Below are positions 22,561-33,471 of a DNA stretch of 64,000 nucleotides, piece after piece. The position numbers were made by a program, and so were the translations under genes. The number at the start of each line of letters is the position of its first letter. Positions within the stretch are counted from its first letter, which is position 1. The notes below the pieces were generated by a model, which worked only from the letters and a program-made list of their open reading frames with translations, was not told where the DNA came from and did no database searches. Origin of the DNA: Gadus chalcogrammus (Eukaryota > Chordata > Actinopteri > Gadiformes > Gadidae); NCBI RefSeq assembly GCF_026213295.1, contig NC_079427.1:31933200-31997199 (forward strand), in the 5' to 3' direction.

Positions 22561-22664
22561 AACTCCTTCAAATCTTCAGCCATTTTAACCATACGAATAC
22601 CAAAATGTTCAGCTCTTTAAGGACATGTGGGGTCACCTTTCACCTTTCTTTTTTTTTTTTTTGA

Positions 22665-22855
22665 TGTTTTGTCCACTACCTGATTACACCACTAGGTGGC
22701 TCTACTGTTATGTAGTGTGTTGTGGAAGTAGAGAACACATGTAGAGATAGGCTAGGGAGCTAGACCTACAGTACTGTGCTAGGTGCTTACCTTCAATATA
22801 ATTACACTTGAACGTATGTCGGTCTCCTGTGCTTATTACTACTTGCAACATTACA
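22665..22855 (+). repeat. 3' LTR of the first Gypsy element
   Basis: Same sequence as 12371-12572 with a short deletion and several substitutions, which suggests an insertion that is not recent. Confidence 0.9.
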
Positions 22856-22860
22856 GTATT

Positions 22861-23598
22861 CAGGGTAAAATGACTAGATTGTCTGATGTCTCATCATCCC
22901 AGCCAAAGAGTAATGGTATTATTAGTAATGGCTACTTGCCAAATCGAAAAAATAACTTCACACAGTGTCTTTTTCCAATGTATTTGCTATCATTTGTAGC
23001 GTTGATCAGGAGAGAAATAGTCCGCCAAAGACGTTGACGTTGCTTAGCAACCGAAGACGCTGGGGTTGAAAAGTTACCGGACTACTTGAGGAGTGATACC
23101 AAAGACGTCATTAGAGGCAAAAAGTCCTTTGTTTTCCCTGACAGCGGTCAATCATACTTAGCAACGGTAAATTATCAAATATAATTTACCGCCGGAAGTT
23201 GTGAAGAGCCAATGCAAGTGAACGGAGCGTTCCACGGCATTGAGAAGACCCGTGTAATAATCCATAATTATTCAACTCCATCTTTTTATTTTATTTTTAC
23301 AAGTGGTGGATGCAAAATTAATCTTGACGAAATCTGGTGGGGACGTGTCCCCAGCGTGCCCGGCGTAATCGACGCCTATGAACCTGCCTGCCAGCACTAA
23401 ACTTGACCCGCCTGCTCTTGCCTCCTTGTGTCAGCGTGTCTTTGAATTTGTCCTGCGTCTTGCAACTTACTTTCCTTGCTTGCTTTGTTGCATGCTTCTT
23501 TGTAGCTCGTTCTAAGTCTAGTGTGCTGCTTCATATGCACTATGTCATATCGACTTTTTGTTTGTTTGTTGTGCATTTACTGTCTGGTTTGGCTTAGC
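22861..23598. other. No gene; small palindrome
   Basis: Unassigned sequence. It contains a perfect 11-bp hairpin (23165-23175 with 23181-23191) around 'caaat', possibly the relic of a palindromic MITE. Frames here show no known domain. Confidence 0.55.
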
Positions 23599-23790
23599 TC
23601 TTGTAACCGAAAGGTTGCTAGTTCGATCTCCAGCTCCTCCTAGCTGAGTGTTGATGTGTCCCTGAGCAAGACACTTAACCCTAACTGCTCCTGACGAGCT
23701 GGCTGTCACCTTGCTCTGCCGTCGGTGTGTCAATGTGTGTATTAAACGATGTAAGTCGCTTTGGATAAAAGTGCTAAATGCCCTAATTTT
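23599..23790 (+). mobile_element. tRNA-derived SINE (fish HE1/V-SINE type), 5' truncated
   Basis: Starts within the tRNA-like head (GTAACCGAAAGGTTGCTAG then TTCGATCTCC, a box B-like match). It continues through 'gagcaagacacttaaccct' and ends with the L2-type tail 'gtcgctttggataaaagtgc'. Box A is missing. The tail would be recognised by an L2 reverse transcriptase in trans. Confidence 0.8.
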
Positions 23791-23958
23791 AATTGTCTGC
23801 TTTGGGGGGCTACTGCCTCGATGTCTAACACATCTGATGTTGCTATAAGTCCAAGTCTAACTTTTTTATTTTGTATTTGTCTGATGCTGACTCTTGTTTG
23901 TCCTGCATGCTTTATGTATTTTAATGTTTGAACTACTGAATACTTATATGTAGTTATT

Positions 23959-24635
23959 AGGGCTGTAACGATACGCGTATCGAAACCGAAATCGGATGGA
24001 TACTTTATTCTACCGGACTCGTTCGTTTCTTCACTAGACACACATGCTACCGCTCGCTCTCCTCGCTCGTACACTCACTCGCTGACATCACTCACACACG
24101 CACACTCCCATTCTCGCGCACGCACTTACGCTACTCGTAACACTATGCCTCATTATTGCGAATCAGACGTTTATGTTTTTTCCCATCTATTTGAAAGTAA
24201 GGCTATTAAACATGTTGCATTCTATACGGCCTGATTATGTCATTATTTAAGATACATAGCGATAATAGGATATTTGACGGAAATTAGTTTTTTTCTAACG
24301 AGAACGCGGGTTAGTGCTACCAAACTATTCAAATTACTATTATTTATTTGACATTAATATTTCCAAATACGTAAGCCTAAACCACAAAACTAGTTCAGGG
24401 TTTTTGCCTACCTGTAAGCATCCTCCAACTGCAATCTTTGGTTATTTATTTATTCATTTTGCTATGCTTTAATAGTATTCTTTCTGTTCAAATCTGTTCA
24501 GTGTTCCAAATTATTTATTATTAAATAGTGTTCCAATAAAATGCTTTTCAAATTTAAAAAAATCGTGGGATGTATCAAACCGTGGGCCAAAAATTGTGAT
24601 ACAAACCGAATCGTGAGTGTATCATTACAGCCCTA
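23959..24635. mobile_element. hAT-like MITE with AGGGCTGTAACGATAC ends
   Basis: The left end AGGGCTGTAACGATAC and the inverted right end AGGGCTGTAATGATAC match at 15 of 16 bases. The subterminal regions also pair (CGAAACCGAAATCG with its near inverse). Flanks TAGTTATTA and TAGTGGTTA are an imperfect TSD. No coding capacity. Confidence 0.8.
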
Positions 24636-24735
24636 GTGGTTATAATTAATGTTTTATCTGTTGCTTTTATATGTTTTCTTTTTCTTCTTGTTATTTGCTT
24701 TTTAGGGAGCCTATTGTTACATCTGGCACTGCCCC

Positions 24736-24738
<3 letters not shown>

Positions 24739-24768
<30 letters not shown>
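24739..24768 (+). repeat. (GA)n microsatellite at the 3' junction of the Tx1 LINE
   Basis: Fifteen GA units directly abut the 3' end of the minus-strand LINE. Read on the LINE's strand this is (TC)n. Confidence 0.95.
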
Positions 24769-24771
<3 letters not shown>

Positions 24772-24866
24772 GATTTTGAAAATGACTTTGTTACATTTCT
24801 TAATTTACAATGGTTGTTTCTTTTCTTTTTTTTTAAAGCTACATTAGCTTTACCAAAACAGATATA

Positions 24867-27259
24867 CTAACCTATACCATGTAAAAAGTGTAACTCACCA
24901 TCAACAAAAGAAAACAAAACACCATCAACATCCCAAATGTTTTTAAAAGAATCCAGATCTTTCATCTGTTCATAATACTTAAAATCTAGTAAAATCCTTG
25001 CTTTTACCAAACCCTTGAAAGTTGCAACACACTCTTTAGCTTGACCACTGTCTATTTTCTTCTTTCTACTATAGTAGATCGCAAGTTTTGCTTGCCCAAA
25101 CAAGAAATTAATCAATCTCCCTTTTTTCTTTTTCATCTTGCCATATGAAAAACAAAAAATAAAAACCTGCTCGCTAAAATTCTCTCCAAAGGAATTTAAC
25201 AAACTTCTAAGCAGAGTAAATAACGGTGTCAATCTGCAACAATATAAAAAACAGTGAAAAATTGTCTCTCTAAAAGAACAAAATAGGCATGTATCTAAAA
25301 CGGCAGGGTTTAAAATAGATATGAAAGCATTCACTGCAATTATCCCATGTAGTACTCGCCAATGAAGATCACCAATGTTTTTAGCCAACGGTGGCTTATA
25401 CAACATGCCCCAGGCAGGTTTTGTCTCTCCTTTGACCCTGAAATGTTCTCTCCAGGGCGTATCCTTTCTAGTCTTTAGCTTCCCTTTGTTCACAGCTTTA
25501 ACACACACTTTATACAGAGTTTTCCCCTTAATACAGTCCAGTGCCATCCACTCCTTACTCCCCACCTCCAGAAGAGGGCTCAGCTCCTCAGAGTTAGTTT
25601 GGCCTTAACAGCCAACCGCGGAAAAGGGTCATTCTGATCTGGTATCTTCAGTCCAGTCTTTCAGTAGGTTATGTTCCTCTTCTGATACCGTATTCCTTAG
25701 GCTTGCAAGAAGTTGTTCCGTGATGCGAATTGAGTGGATCTCCAATTTGGCAGCCAGTGCCATTGTGTCAGCTATATTCCCTCCAGTCAGTTGTACAAAG
25801 GTTTTCACTGTCACCACACCACATCTAATTAGAGATCCAGGTTGCCAGGGAATCTCCAACCGTGCTCCTTTTAGAATTGGCTCCCTTAGAAGCCAGTGAA
25901 GTGATGGATTAGAGTCCAAAGCAGTTTTATCAATCATATTCCACATTTTAAAAACACTCACATAGAAAAGTGGCAAACATTTAAGATTAAAGAAAGATGA
26001 GTCAAGAAAGCAAAATTCCCTACCAAAGTTCAAATTCTCAACTCGACCTAAAATCTATTCTGCAACTGGCCTCCATGGTAAGGCTGGTGGCGCATAAAGA
26101 AGACTTTTTAAAAACTCTAGTCTAAATCTCCCTTCCTACTTTCAAGGTGGACTAAACCCTGCCCTCCCTCTTCTTTAGATAAATATAAAACATCTTGTGG
26201 TATCCAGTGCAACTTATCCCAAAAGAAATCTAGAATAATGCCCTGAATCCTTGCTAAAAGACCAGCTGGGGGGTCTAAAACGCTAAGTCGATGCCATAAT
26301 ACAGGTGCCACAAGATTGTTAGCAATAATGGTGCGCCCCCTAAATGACATACGAGGTAAGAGCCATCTCCATTTCTTAAAAGTGCCTTGCATTCTTTCCA
26401 CCACTCCTTCCCAGTTCTTTATGGCCATTGACTCATCCCCCAAATGAACTCCTAAGTACTTGATGCCATTTGTGCCCCATAAAAGCCCTTCAGGTAGTTT
26501 TGGTCTTTCTCTTTGCCATTTTCATACAATTAATGCAGTACTCTTAGCCCAATTCACTTTTGAGGATGATATTTCCCCATAAAGCTCCACAATATGGGTC
26601 AATGCTTGGACATCACTATCCTCCCTAATAGCTACAATAACATCATCTGCGTATGCAGAGAGAAGAAATTGAGCAATACCATCAACTACCGTGACCCCTC
26701 TCATCTCTTTCCTAAGTCTACACAGTAAGGGTTCGATTGGAATTGAGTAAAGCATACCCGAGACACTACAACCCTGTCGAATACCCCTGCCAATGCTAAA
26801 AGGAGCACTTAACCCACCGTTTACTTTCAGTACACTTTCAACCCCACTATAGAGCACCCTGATCATAGCAATGAAACCAGGGGAGAAACCAAAAGCCTCC
26901 AACACTTTCCAGAGGTATTGGTGCTCCACCCGGTCAAAAGCCTTCTCTTGGTCCAAAGAAATAAAACCAAGCTGGAGATCCAATGAGTTGGAGATGTCCA
27001 AATAGTCTCGAATTAACACAATGTTATCTCTAATCGATCTGCCAGGGACGCAATAGGACTGGTCAACATGAACAACCTGATCCATCACGTCCCTCAGACG
27101 ATTTGCCAATGCTTTCGAGATAATCTTGTAATCAGTACACAGTAAACTTACTGGCCTCCAGTTTTTAACCTCACAGGTGTCACCTTTTTTAGGTAGAAGA
27201 GTGAGGACAGCTCTCCTGCAACTAAGAGGAAGACAACCTTTCTCTATACTGTCATTTAA
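24867..27259 (-). pseudogene. Tx1 LINE ORF2, RT and C-terminal half
   Basis: RT resumes to the left of the Harbinger insertion: NWRPVSLLCTDYKIISKAL, ISLDQEKAFDRVEHQYLW, GIRQGCSVSGMLY and LLSAYADDVIV (catalytic). It continues through the thumb (FRGRTIIANNLVAPVLWHRL) and an Arg/Lys-rich tail to the C-terminal Cys/His motif CLFCSFRETIFHCFLYC. Breaks are a stop near 26444-26520, a frameshift near 26030-26117 and a stop near 25566-25628. This arrangement matches Tx1/L1-type ORF2 proteins of amphibians and fish. Confidence 0.88.
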
Positions 27260-27526
27260 GGCCACGTTTATACGTAGCAGGGTATTTATAGAAACGAATA
27301 TTCCCCCCCCTCCGTTTTCAAAAATAACATCGTGCACACAACATCGTTTTCAAATAAGTTGTCGTTTACATCAAAACGCATAAATACGCCGTCGAGCGCC
27401 ATTATAACTATGCCAAACCTATGGGGGGCAATGTAGGGAGAAGGATAAAACCATGCAAGCCAATCAGAATCCTCAGAATCAACAACAACAAATAACACGA
27501 CCGTCTTCCTGTTCATTCCAAACAAT

Positions 27527-28920
27527 ATGGCGCGAGGTTCATTCGTGTGGACAGACAGCGAAGTGGAGTTACTCCTTAAGGTCGCTTTAGACTACAAGGC
27601 AAGTAAAGCCCAAGACAATTTGGACTGGGAATCTTGCCAGTCCAAATACGTCGACATGTTGGCGCATTTTTTGGAGCTATACCCGTCCGAGTCAAACAAG
27701 GAGTTTCCTCATGTGCAGAATGAGATAACGCGAGCCCATCTGACAACAAAAATTAAGGCAATAAGAGGGAAATATAGACATTCTGTGGACACCGGACGCA
27801 GGAGCGGCCACAGAAGAGTGGTGCTCCTGTACTTTGAACTTTGCGAGCAGGTTTGGGGTGGTTCCCCAGCCACTACGACTATCGCCTCCGGCATCGAGAC
27901 CAACGAACTGGAGGATTCCGTCCCTCCTTCCCCCGCCACATCTGCTTCGTCCTTGGTGGAAGTCGAGGACGCAGAGGTTGATGATGTTGATGGCAGTGTG
28001 GCCATCACCCCCACAGTGAAGCAGAGGAGAGACATGCTTCAGGTATGTATTGTTGGCTTTGTTTCAATGAATTGTGTGCATGTATATGTGAAACATGAAA
28101 TACTTCATCAGAAAAATTCAACCTGAAGGAAATGTCTACGTCACAATAGTGTGTCACTTAGTGTGTAAATAAACATACACATAGAAAGTGGTAGTGGTAA
28201 AAGGCAAAAATGAAAAAGTAGATGAAGAGAAGTCACATCAGTCGTCCTCATGTGCTACAACAGTACGGCAATGAATCGTGACATTGTGTTTAATTATGCT
28301 GAGGGAAATATAGGCCATCATTCATCATGGTAATATCAAATGTGATTATTTTTGGATCGGTTTACTTCTGCAAATGAGCATGTTTCAATACATTTTCTTT
28401 GGTCTACTCTGTAAAGGCTAAACTGAAGGGACACCGGCATGAACGCTTAAAGAGGAGGCTGCCTGCAGAGGCCCAGTGGCTGAATGCCGTTGAGGATGAC
28501 AAAAATATCAAGAAGAAACTTGTGGAAATTATTGAGAACTCGGAAAAGAAGGCATCTGAGAATTTCTCCAAAATTACAAATACCCTTGATAGGCTAACGT
28601 CATCAATTGCAGATGGGTTTGCTGTCCTGCGGCAAGTTGTGCAGACACCGCCACCGCCACATTACAGAATCCCATTTGAGGGAAGAGGTCCTTATGGACC
28701 AGTATATGCACACACGCCACCACTACACACACACTCCTATTTCCCAAATTCAGCACAAATTCAGCACTCATTCCCATCCAACTCGTCGGCTGACAACAGA
28801 CCACCCAATGCAGTGCCACTGAGCACCGTCAACCTTACTGATTTAACACACACACCTGTTGAGGGCATGCATGGTCAGTTTTCATATACCCAAGCCCTTA
28901 ACGAAGATCAGGGATACTAA
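27527..28920 (+). CDS. Harbinger 1 Myb/MADF-like DNA-binding protein (two exons)
   Basis: Exon 1 is 27527-28042 (172 codons) and ends at CAG|GTATGT. Exon 2 is 28417-28920, preceded by an AAAG acceptor; both boundaries are codon-exact and give a protein of about 339 residues. Residues ~6-110 form a trihelix/MADF-like domain (FVWTDSEVELLLKVALDYK, WESCQSKYVDM, HLTTKIKAIRGKYRH). An acidic Ser/Thr linker, a Lys/Arg-rich helix (HERLKRRLPAEAQW) and a long amphipathic helix (ENFSKITNTLDRLTSSIADG) follow. In known Harbingers this second protein carries the transposase into the nucleus and to the ends. The weaker point is the exact splice sites, which are inferred. Confidence 0.8.
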
Positions 28921-29103
28921 TATAAAAAGTTTAAATAGTATTTTTTTTGCCAATCGTTATTGTATTTTGGGGACTTGGATTTTTAGTTAGAAATGTTACC
29001 CTGGGCGAGTACCAAGAGTTTTAAAATGGGTAATATATATATATAGGTAGACTTGAGTTAAGGGCTCTTGAAGTGTTTTTTTTACTTGAAAGTGACTTTT
29101 GCC

Positions 29104-29757
29104 CGCACAGGCAGCTTATTTGCAATACTTTTGTGAATTCCTCTTAAGTTTACTTGAATTATTTATTTATTTGCCAATTTGCACTACAGATGCCACTTAT
29201 TTGCACTACTTTTGTGAATTCCTAAGTTTACTTGAATTATTTATTTATTTGCCAATTTGCACAACAGATGCCACTTATTTGCACTACTTTTGTGAATTCC
29301 TAAATTTACTTGAATTATTTATTTATTTGCCAATTTGCACTACAGATGCCACTTATTTGCACTACTTTTGTGAATTCCTAAGTTTACTTGAATTATTTAT
29401 TTATTTGCCAATTTGCACTACAGATGCCACTTATTTGCACTACTTTTGTGAATTCCTAAGTTTACTTGAATTATTTATTTATTTGCCAATTTGCACTACA
29501 GATGCCACTTATTTGCACTACTTTTGTGAATTCCTAAGTTTACTTGAATTATTTATTTATTTGCCAATTTGCACTACAGATGCCACTTATTTGCACTACT
29601 TTTGTGAATTCCTAAGTTTACTTGAATTATTTATTTATTTGCCAATTTGCACAACAGATGCCACTTATTTGCACTATTTTTTTGAATTCCTAAATTTACT
29701 TGAATTATTTATTTATTTGCCAATTTGCACTACAGATGCCACTTATTTGCACTACTA
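29104..29757 (+). repeat. 78-bp minisatellite inside Harbinger 1
   Basis: About eight head-to-tail copies of a 78-bp unit (key words 'ttacttgaattatttattta' and 'ttgcactacagatgccactt'), with only occasional changes. Because 78 is divisible by three, one frame stays open over the whole array, but the 26-residue hydrophobic repeat has no sign of being a gene. Confidence 0.95.
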
Positions 29758-30272
29758 TGCTCGCCTGATTTTCTGGATTAATGACACAGGCAATTTGATT
29801 GTGTCTGTCAAGTGTCTCTTCAGAAGTAAAATTATGTAAAAAATGAATACATGTGTCTGTGATTATTCAATATTTGTCAAACCAGATCAACCTATTATAG
29901 AAAGCATTCACACAGGACCATTTAGAATTTCTCATTCTGTATTTGGATAATGGCATTCTACCAAAAAACTAATATTTACACTTGGCAATGTCGATACATT
30001 ACAGCCAAGTGACTTGTAAACATGTACAATGTAAATAACAGAAAACTAAACATTTTTGCTTTAACATGTTTAAATGCTTAACACCTTGAAATGTAGCCAA
30101 AACATACTGCTTAAGTACTGGTATGTAAGGAGCACAGTTTTTAGGTCTGTGATGAACATAGTAAATAAAATAAATATTGTAAACTATGACAATGACAACT
30201 TTAACCTGTCATACTGTGATATATCACAAACCCAACGAACATGCACACACAATGGAGAGAAGATTGTCCATT

Positions 30273-31556
30273 TTATGGATCCAGGAATTGAGTGAGGATT
30301 CTCCTCACCCTCTTCCCCTCTGTCATGCAGTCTCCTCTGGCAGCTGGTTGTGTGTCTGGCTGGTTTTCCCTGTGGTGTTGAATTGCCTCAGCAACACTGT
30401 TGTCGTCTACCTTGTCCTTGGAAGCCTCACAGTAATTGTGCAGCACGAAACATGCATAAATTACAAAGGGAAGATCAGCCAGATTAATGTCCATGGCCCT
30501 TCTCAGGGCTCCGAACCGGGCTTTTAGTCTCCCAAACGCACATTCTATGACCATCCTTGCTTGGCACAAAGACAGTCCAAAGTACTGCTCCTGGACAGTG
30601 CTTCCCCCGTTGACATATTCTTTCATAAGATATGGGAGCAGTAGATATGCAGGGTCACCTAGTATGTAAACTGGTATGGCCTCTTCATCTTCAACGATTT
30701 GCCTTGGACAGGTAGGGATGCTTCCATCTTTGAAGAACTTGTTAAGTGTGGAGTTTGCAAAAATACGGGCGTCGTGCACACTCCCAGGCCATTTCACTAC
30801 CACGTCCATGAAGGCATATTTGTGATCGCAGGTGGCTTGAATGTTTAAGGTAAACCTCCCTTTCCTATTTATGTAATCAGTGGAATTGGCTGGTGGTTGC
30901 TTTATCTCTACATGCGTCCCATCCACAGCACCTAGGCACTGAGGGAGGCCATGAGCTTCTTCAAATCCCTGCACAAGTTGCTGGACAGCAGCTTCGGTTT
31001 TCGGGAGTGTTAAATATTTAGGACCCAAGTGGACAGTTATCGCTCTACACACCTTTCTGATTATTACTGAAACGGCCGATCTAGATAGACCGAATGCGTT
31101 TGCCGTCTTACGTAGTCTACCCTCATCAGCTAAATAGTATAGGGTAAGGGCAACTTTTTTCTCTACACTGACCGGCGTCCGCATGACAGTAGTCTGACCT
31201 TCTATGAAGGGACGCAGTAACTCCGAAAGCGACAGTAAAGATGACCGCGACATTCGGAAGTTCTCATGCCATTCCTCCGGGAGGACGACTTCTTCCTCAA
31301 AGTTTTCCCACCAGACCGCAGTGCGCCCAGGTCGGATCCAAAATCGGCGGCGGCGACGTTGGCAGGCAATGTGCAAACGTCTTGGAAGGGAAAGCTGCAG
31401 TAAAAGTGCTGACCTCCGAGCACTCCTTTGCCTCTGCTCCTCGATATAGTATATTAGTTGCATTTGCAAATGCAAAGAGGCTAAAAGAGTTTGCACAAAC
31501 GTAAAAATTAGTTCCACCTTAACAGCATCCATGATAGCCAAACAAACTGTAAACAT
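30273..31556 (-). CDS. Harbinger 1 transposase (DDE_4), apparently intact
   Basis: A 427-codon open frame, a normal length for PIF/Harbinger transposases. The N-terminal region has an Arg-rich stretch ([12 protein letters not shown]) and a helix-turn-helix ([19 protein letters not shown]). The catalytic core is complete: AVDGTHVEI (first Asp), SVHDARIF (second Asp) and [13 protein letters not shown] (Glu), with [15 protein letters not shown] between. The C-terminus ends [10 protein letters not shown]. The first ATG at 31556 is upstream of a second at 31532 ([10 protein letters not shown]), and either may be used. It is the nuclease that cuts and inserts the element at TWA sites. No defects are visible. 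Confidence 0.93.
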   Translation of the reverse strand: MFTVCLAIMDAVKVELIFTFVQTLLASLHLQMQLIYYIEEQRQRSARRSALLLQLSLPRRLHIACQRRRRRFWIRPGRTAVWWENFEEEVVLPEEWHENFRMSRSSLLSLSELLRPFIEGQTTVMRTPVSVEKKVALTLYYLADEGRLRKTANAFGLSRSAVSVIIRKVCRAITVHLGPKYLTLPKTEAAVQQLVQGFEEAHGLPQCLGAVDGTHVEIKQPPANSTDYINRKGRFTLNIQATCDHKYAFMDVVVKWPGSVHDARIFANSTLNKFFKDGSIPTCPRQIVEDEEAIPVYILGDPAYLLLPYLMKEYVNGGSTVQEQYFGLSLCQARMVIECAFGRLKARFGALRRAMDINLADLPFVIYACFVLHNYCEASKDKVDDNSVAEAIQHHRENQPDTQPAARGDCMTEGKRVRRILTQFLDP

Positions 31557-31789
31557 AGGGCGCTCATATGACGTTAAGCATTTCCTGGCGCATAATGTGA
31601 CGCTTCAGAACCTAAAACCCTGTTTCTCCCCGTTGACACGACAACACATAACCGGCGTTTTCAGAAATCTCCACCTTGGCCGGAGTTTTTAGAAATGATC
31701 GTTTTCTGTGACAAAAACTGCGTTTTCGTGTAAATGAGAGGCCAAACCGCGTGAAAATATCTGCGTTTTCCCTTCGTGTAAACGGGGCC

Positions 31790-33372
31790 TAAAAGAGCCA
31801 GAAGATCTTCCCCTAGAAAGGACCAAAATGCCTTGAAAAACTCCACTGGAATGCCATCGATCCCTGGTGCTCTGCCCTTTTTCATGCCCTCTAGTGCAAA
31901 CGTTAGCTCCTGCATTGAAATAGGTTGTCCCATTTCAGCTTTTTTTTGCTCAGATATCTGGGGTAGGTTACTGAGAAAAAGGGTTAGACCGCCTGGGTTG
32001 TCGCTGTATTCACAGGTGTATAATTTAGAGAAGAACTCTGCAGCTCTTCTCCTAATATCAGATGATTCTGTGATTTTGCATCCATCAGAAGATCTAAGAC
32101 AGTGGATGAGACGGCTCTGTCCATTCTTTTTCTCTAAATTAAAAAAGAATCTTGAGGGAGCATCCATCTCCGCAATATTCTGGAACCTAGACCGGATCAA
32201 GGCTCCCTGTGCTTTGATCCCCAACAGATCTGCCAACTTGGCTTTTTTAGCTTTAAGTGCATGCATCTGACCTCGATCTCCTGTGGATCCGTATGTAGTC
32301 TGGAGTTCCACAATACCAACCTCCAGATCTTTGATTGATCTGAGGGTGTCTCTAGTGACGTTAAAAGTGTACTGATTAAAAAATTGTTGTATTTGTATCT
32401 TGCCAATATCCCACCATTGTTGAAGAGAGCTATATTTCGCCTTCTCCAACTTCCAGGTGCTCCATAGATAAATAAAACATTGCCTAAAATGCCCATCATT
32501 TTATAAATCTGTATTAAAATGCCAGTATGCGCTCTTAGGTTTGACCCCATAATAAAAACAGTGCCAATTACCATAAAATGATCTGAAAAACCTACTGGTG
32601 ACATAAAACATGATTTAAAAAACGGGATGTGATGTCCATAACAATAAAAACGGTCAAGCCTCGCTAGTGATACATAATTATCTCTGCAGTGGGACGAGGA
32701 ATATTCTCTTTCAGTACTGTGTTTAGAACGCCACACATCCTCCAGATCATAGCTTTCAACTATACGCTTTAAAATTCTCCTTGACTGCAGATGTGGTTCA
32801 ATGTGATTCCTGTCCAAATCACTAATGGTGCAGTTAAAATCACCGCAGACTATTAAAAAATCGGTTGAGTTGCAGCCTTCTAAAGTGCTTGATAATTTAT
32901 CTAAAAACACTAGTCTATCCCTTTGCAACACTGGTGAGTAAATATTTAAAAACACTATCGTGTTTTTTTCATATTTTGCAGTGACTTTTAGGAGCCGACC
33001 CCTAAAAACTTCTTCATAATCAAAAGAAATTGGTAAAAATGAACTCGAAAAAAGTATTGCAACTCCCCCAGATACTGAACTCAAATGGCTAAAAACCACC
33101 TGCCCACCCCATTCTCTCTGCCATTCAACCTCAATGTCCTTGCTGCTGTGTGTTTCTTGGGTAAAAGCAATGGCAATTTGTTTTGTTTTCAGGACTTCAT
33201 ACAGCAAATTCCTTTTCTTAACGTCCCTTGCCCCATTTACATTTAAAGACGCAATCCTAAAACTACTCATGTTTATGAAATTTTTTGAAAACAAGAGGCA
33301 ACGTATCAATAGTGTAAGCCTATATCCACTCAACAGGTTGTTGTTTACTGTTTGGCCATTCATCTTCATCAT
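31790..33372 (-). pseudogene. Tx1 LINE ORF2, endonuclease and first RT part
   Basis: The APE-type endonuclease starts around 33270 (SFRIASLNVNGARD) with the metal-binding Glu in FTQETHSS, then IVCGDFNCTISDLDRN, LDRFYCY and the catalytic GFSDHFMVI. A frameshift near 32450 leads to the linker and RT block 1 (KKGRAPGIDGIPVEFFKAF), where the Harbinger insertion cuts the frame at LLALLG. The endonuclease nicks the (TC)n target. Domain order and motifs are those of Tx1-clade LINEs. Confidence 0.88.
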
Positions 33373-33471
33373 TTTTTTGCAGCTTTCGCACCAGTTTCCT
33401 CAGCCTATATACCTCTGTCTGTACAAGACCATCACCGCCCTTCTGTCTAATTAGTTTCCGCACAGTCCCAA

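Larger units (their letters stand above)
18293..22600 (+). mobile_element. PIF/Harbinger element 2, right end lost
   Basis: The left end TGCCGCTTTTCCACCGCAC follows a TTA (18290-18292), matching the 3-bp TWA target of Harbinger. A subterminal array of TCGAC motifs follows (18318-18357). Inside are transposase exons on the plus strand and Myb-like exons on the minus strand, the two-gene layout of Harbinger. No right TIR is found before the Gypsy 3' LTR, so the right border given is approximate. An L2 LINE is inserted at 19412-20859. Confidence 0.75.
12371..22855 (+). mobile_element. Ty3/Gypsy retrotransposon, internally deleted and invaded
   Basis: Two same-direction LTRs (12371-12572 and 22665-22855) are bounded by an exact 5-bp TSD, GTATT (12366-12370, 22856-22860). 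Gag, protease and the first part of reverse transcriptase remain in pieces. The rest of pol is gone. A LINE (13541-17476) splits protease and a Harbinger (from 18293) splits reverse transcriptase. The right Harbinger end and any polypurine tract next to the 3' LTR are missing, so a deletion removed everything between them; a T-rich run (22648-22662) lies there instead. Confidence 0.9.
27260..31789. mobile_element. Intact PIF/Harbinger transposon 1
   Basis: Starts GGCCACGTTTATACG at 27260 and ends with the near inverse of GGCCCCGTTTACACG at 31789. The TSD is TAA (27257-27259 and 31790-31792). It carries two convergent genes without stops: a two-exon Myb-like DNA-binding gene (plus) and a transposase (minus), separated by a 78-bp minisatellite. 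Insert plus TSD is 4,533 bp, a multiple of three. The element looks capable of being autonomous. Confidence 0.93.

Noticed and set aside
23603..23640. tRNA gene
   Set aside because: Only a box B-like part with no acceptor stem; it continues into an L2-type tail, so it is a SINE.
29104..29757. CRISPR-like array
   Set aside because: Units are contiguous with no unique spacers, and the genome is eukaryotic.
29099..29839. 246-codon frame with a hydrophobic 26-residue repeat
   Set aside because: The 78-bp minisatellite stays open because the unit is a multiple of three. No start context or domain.
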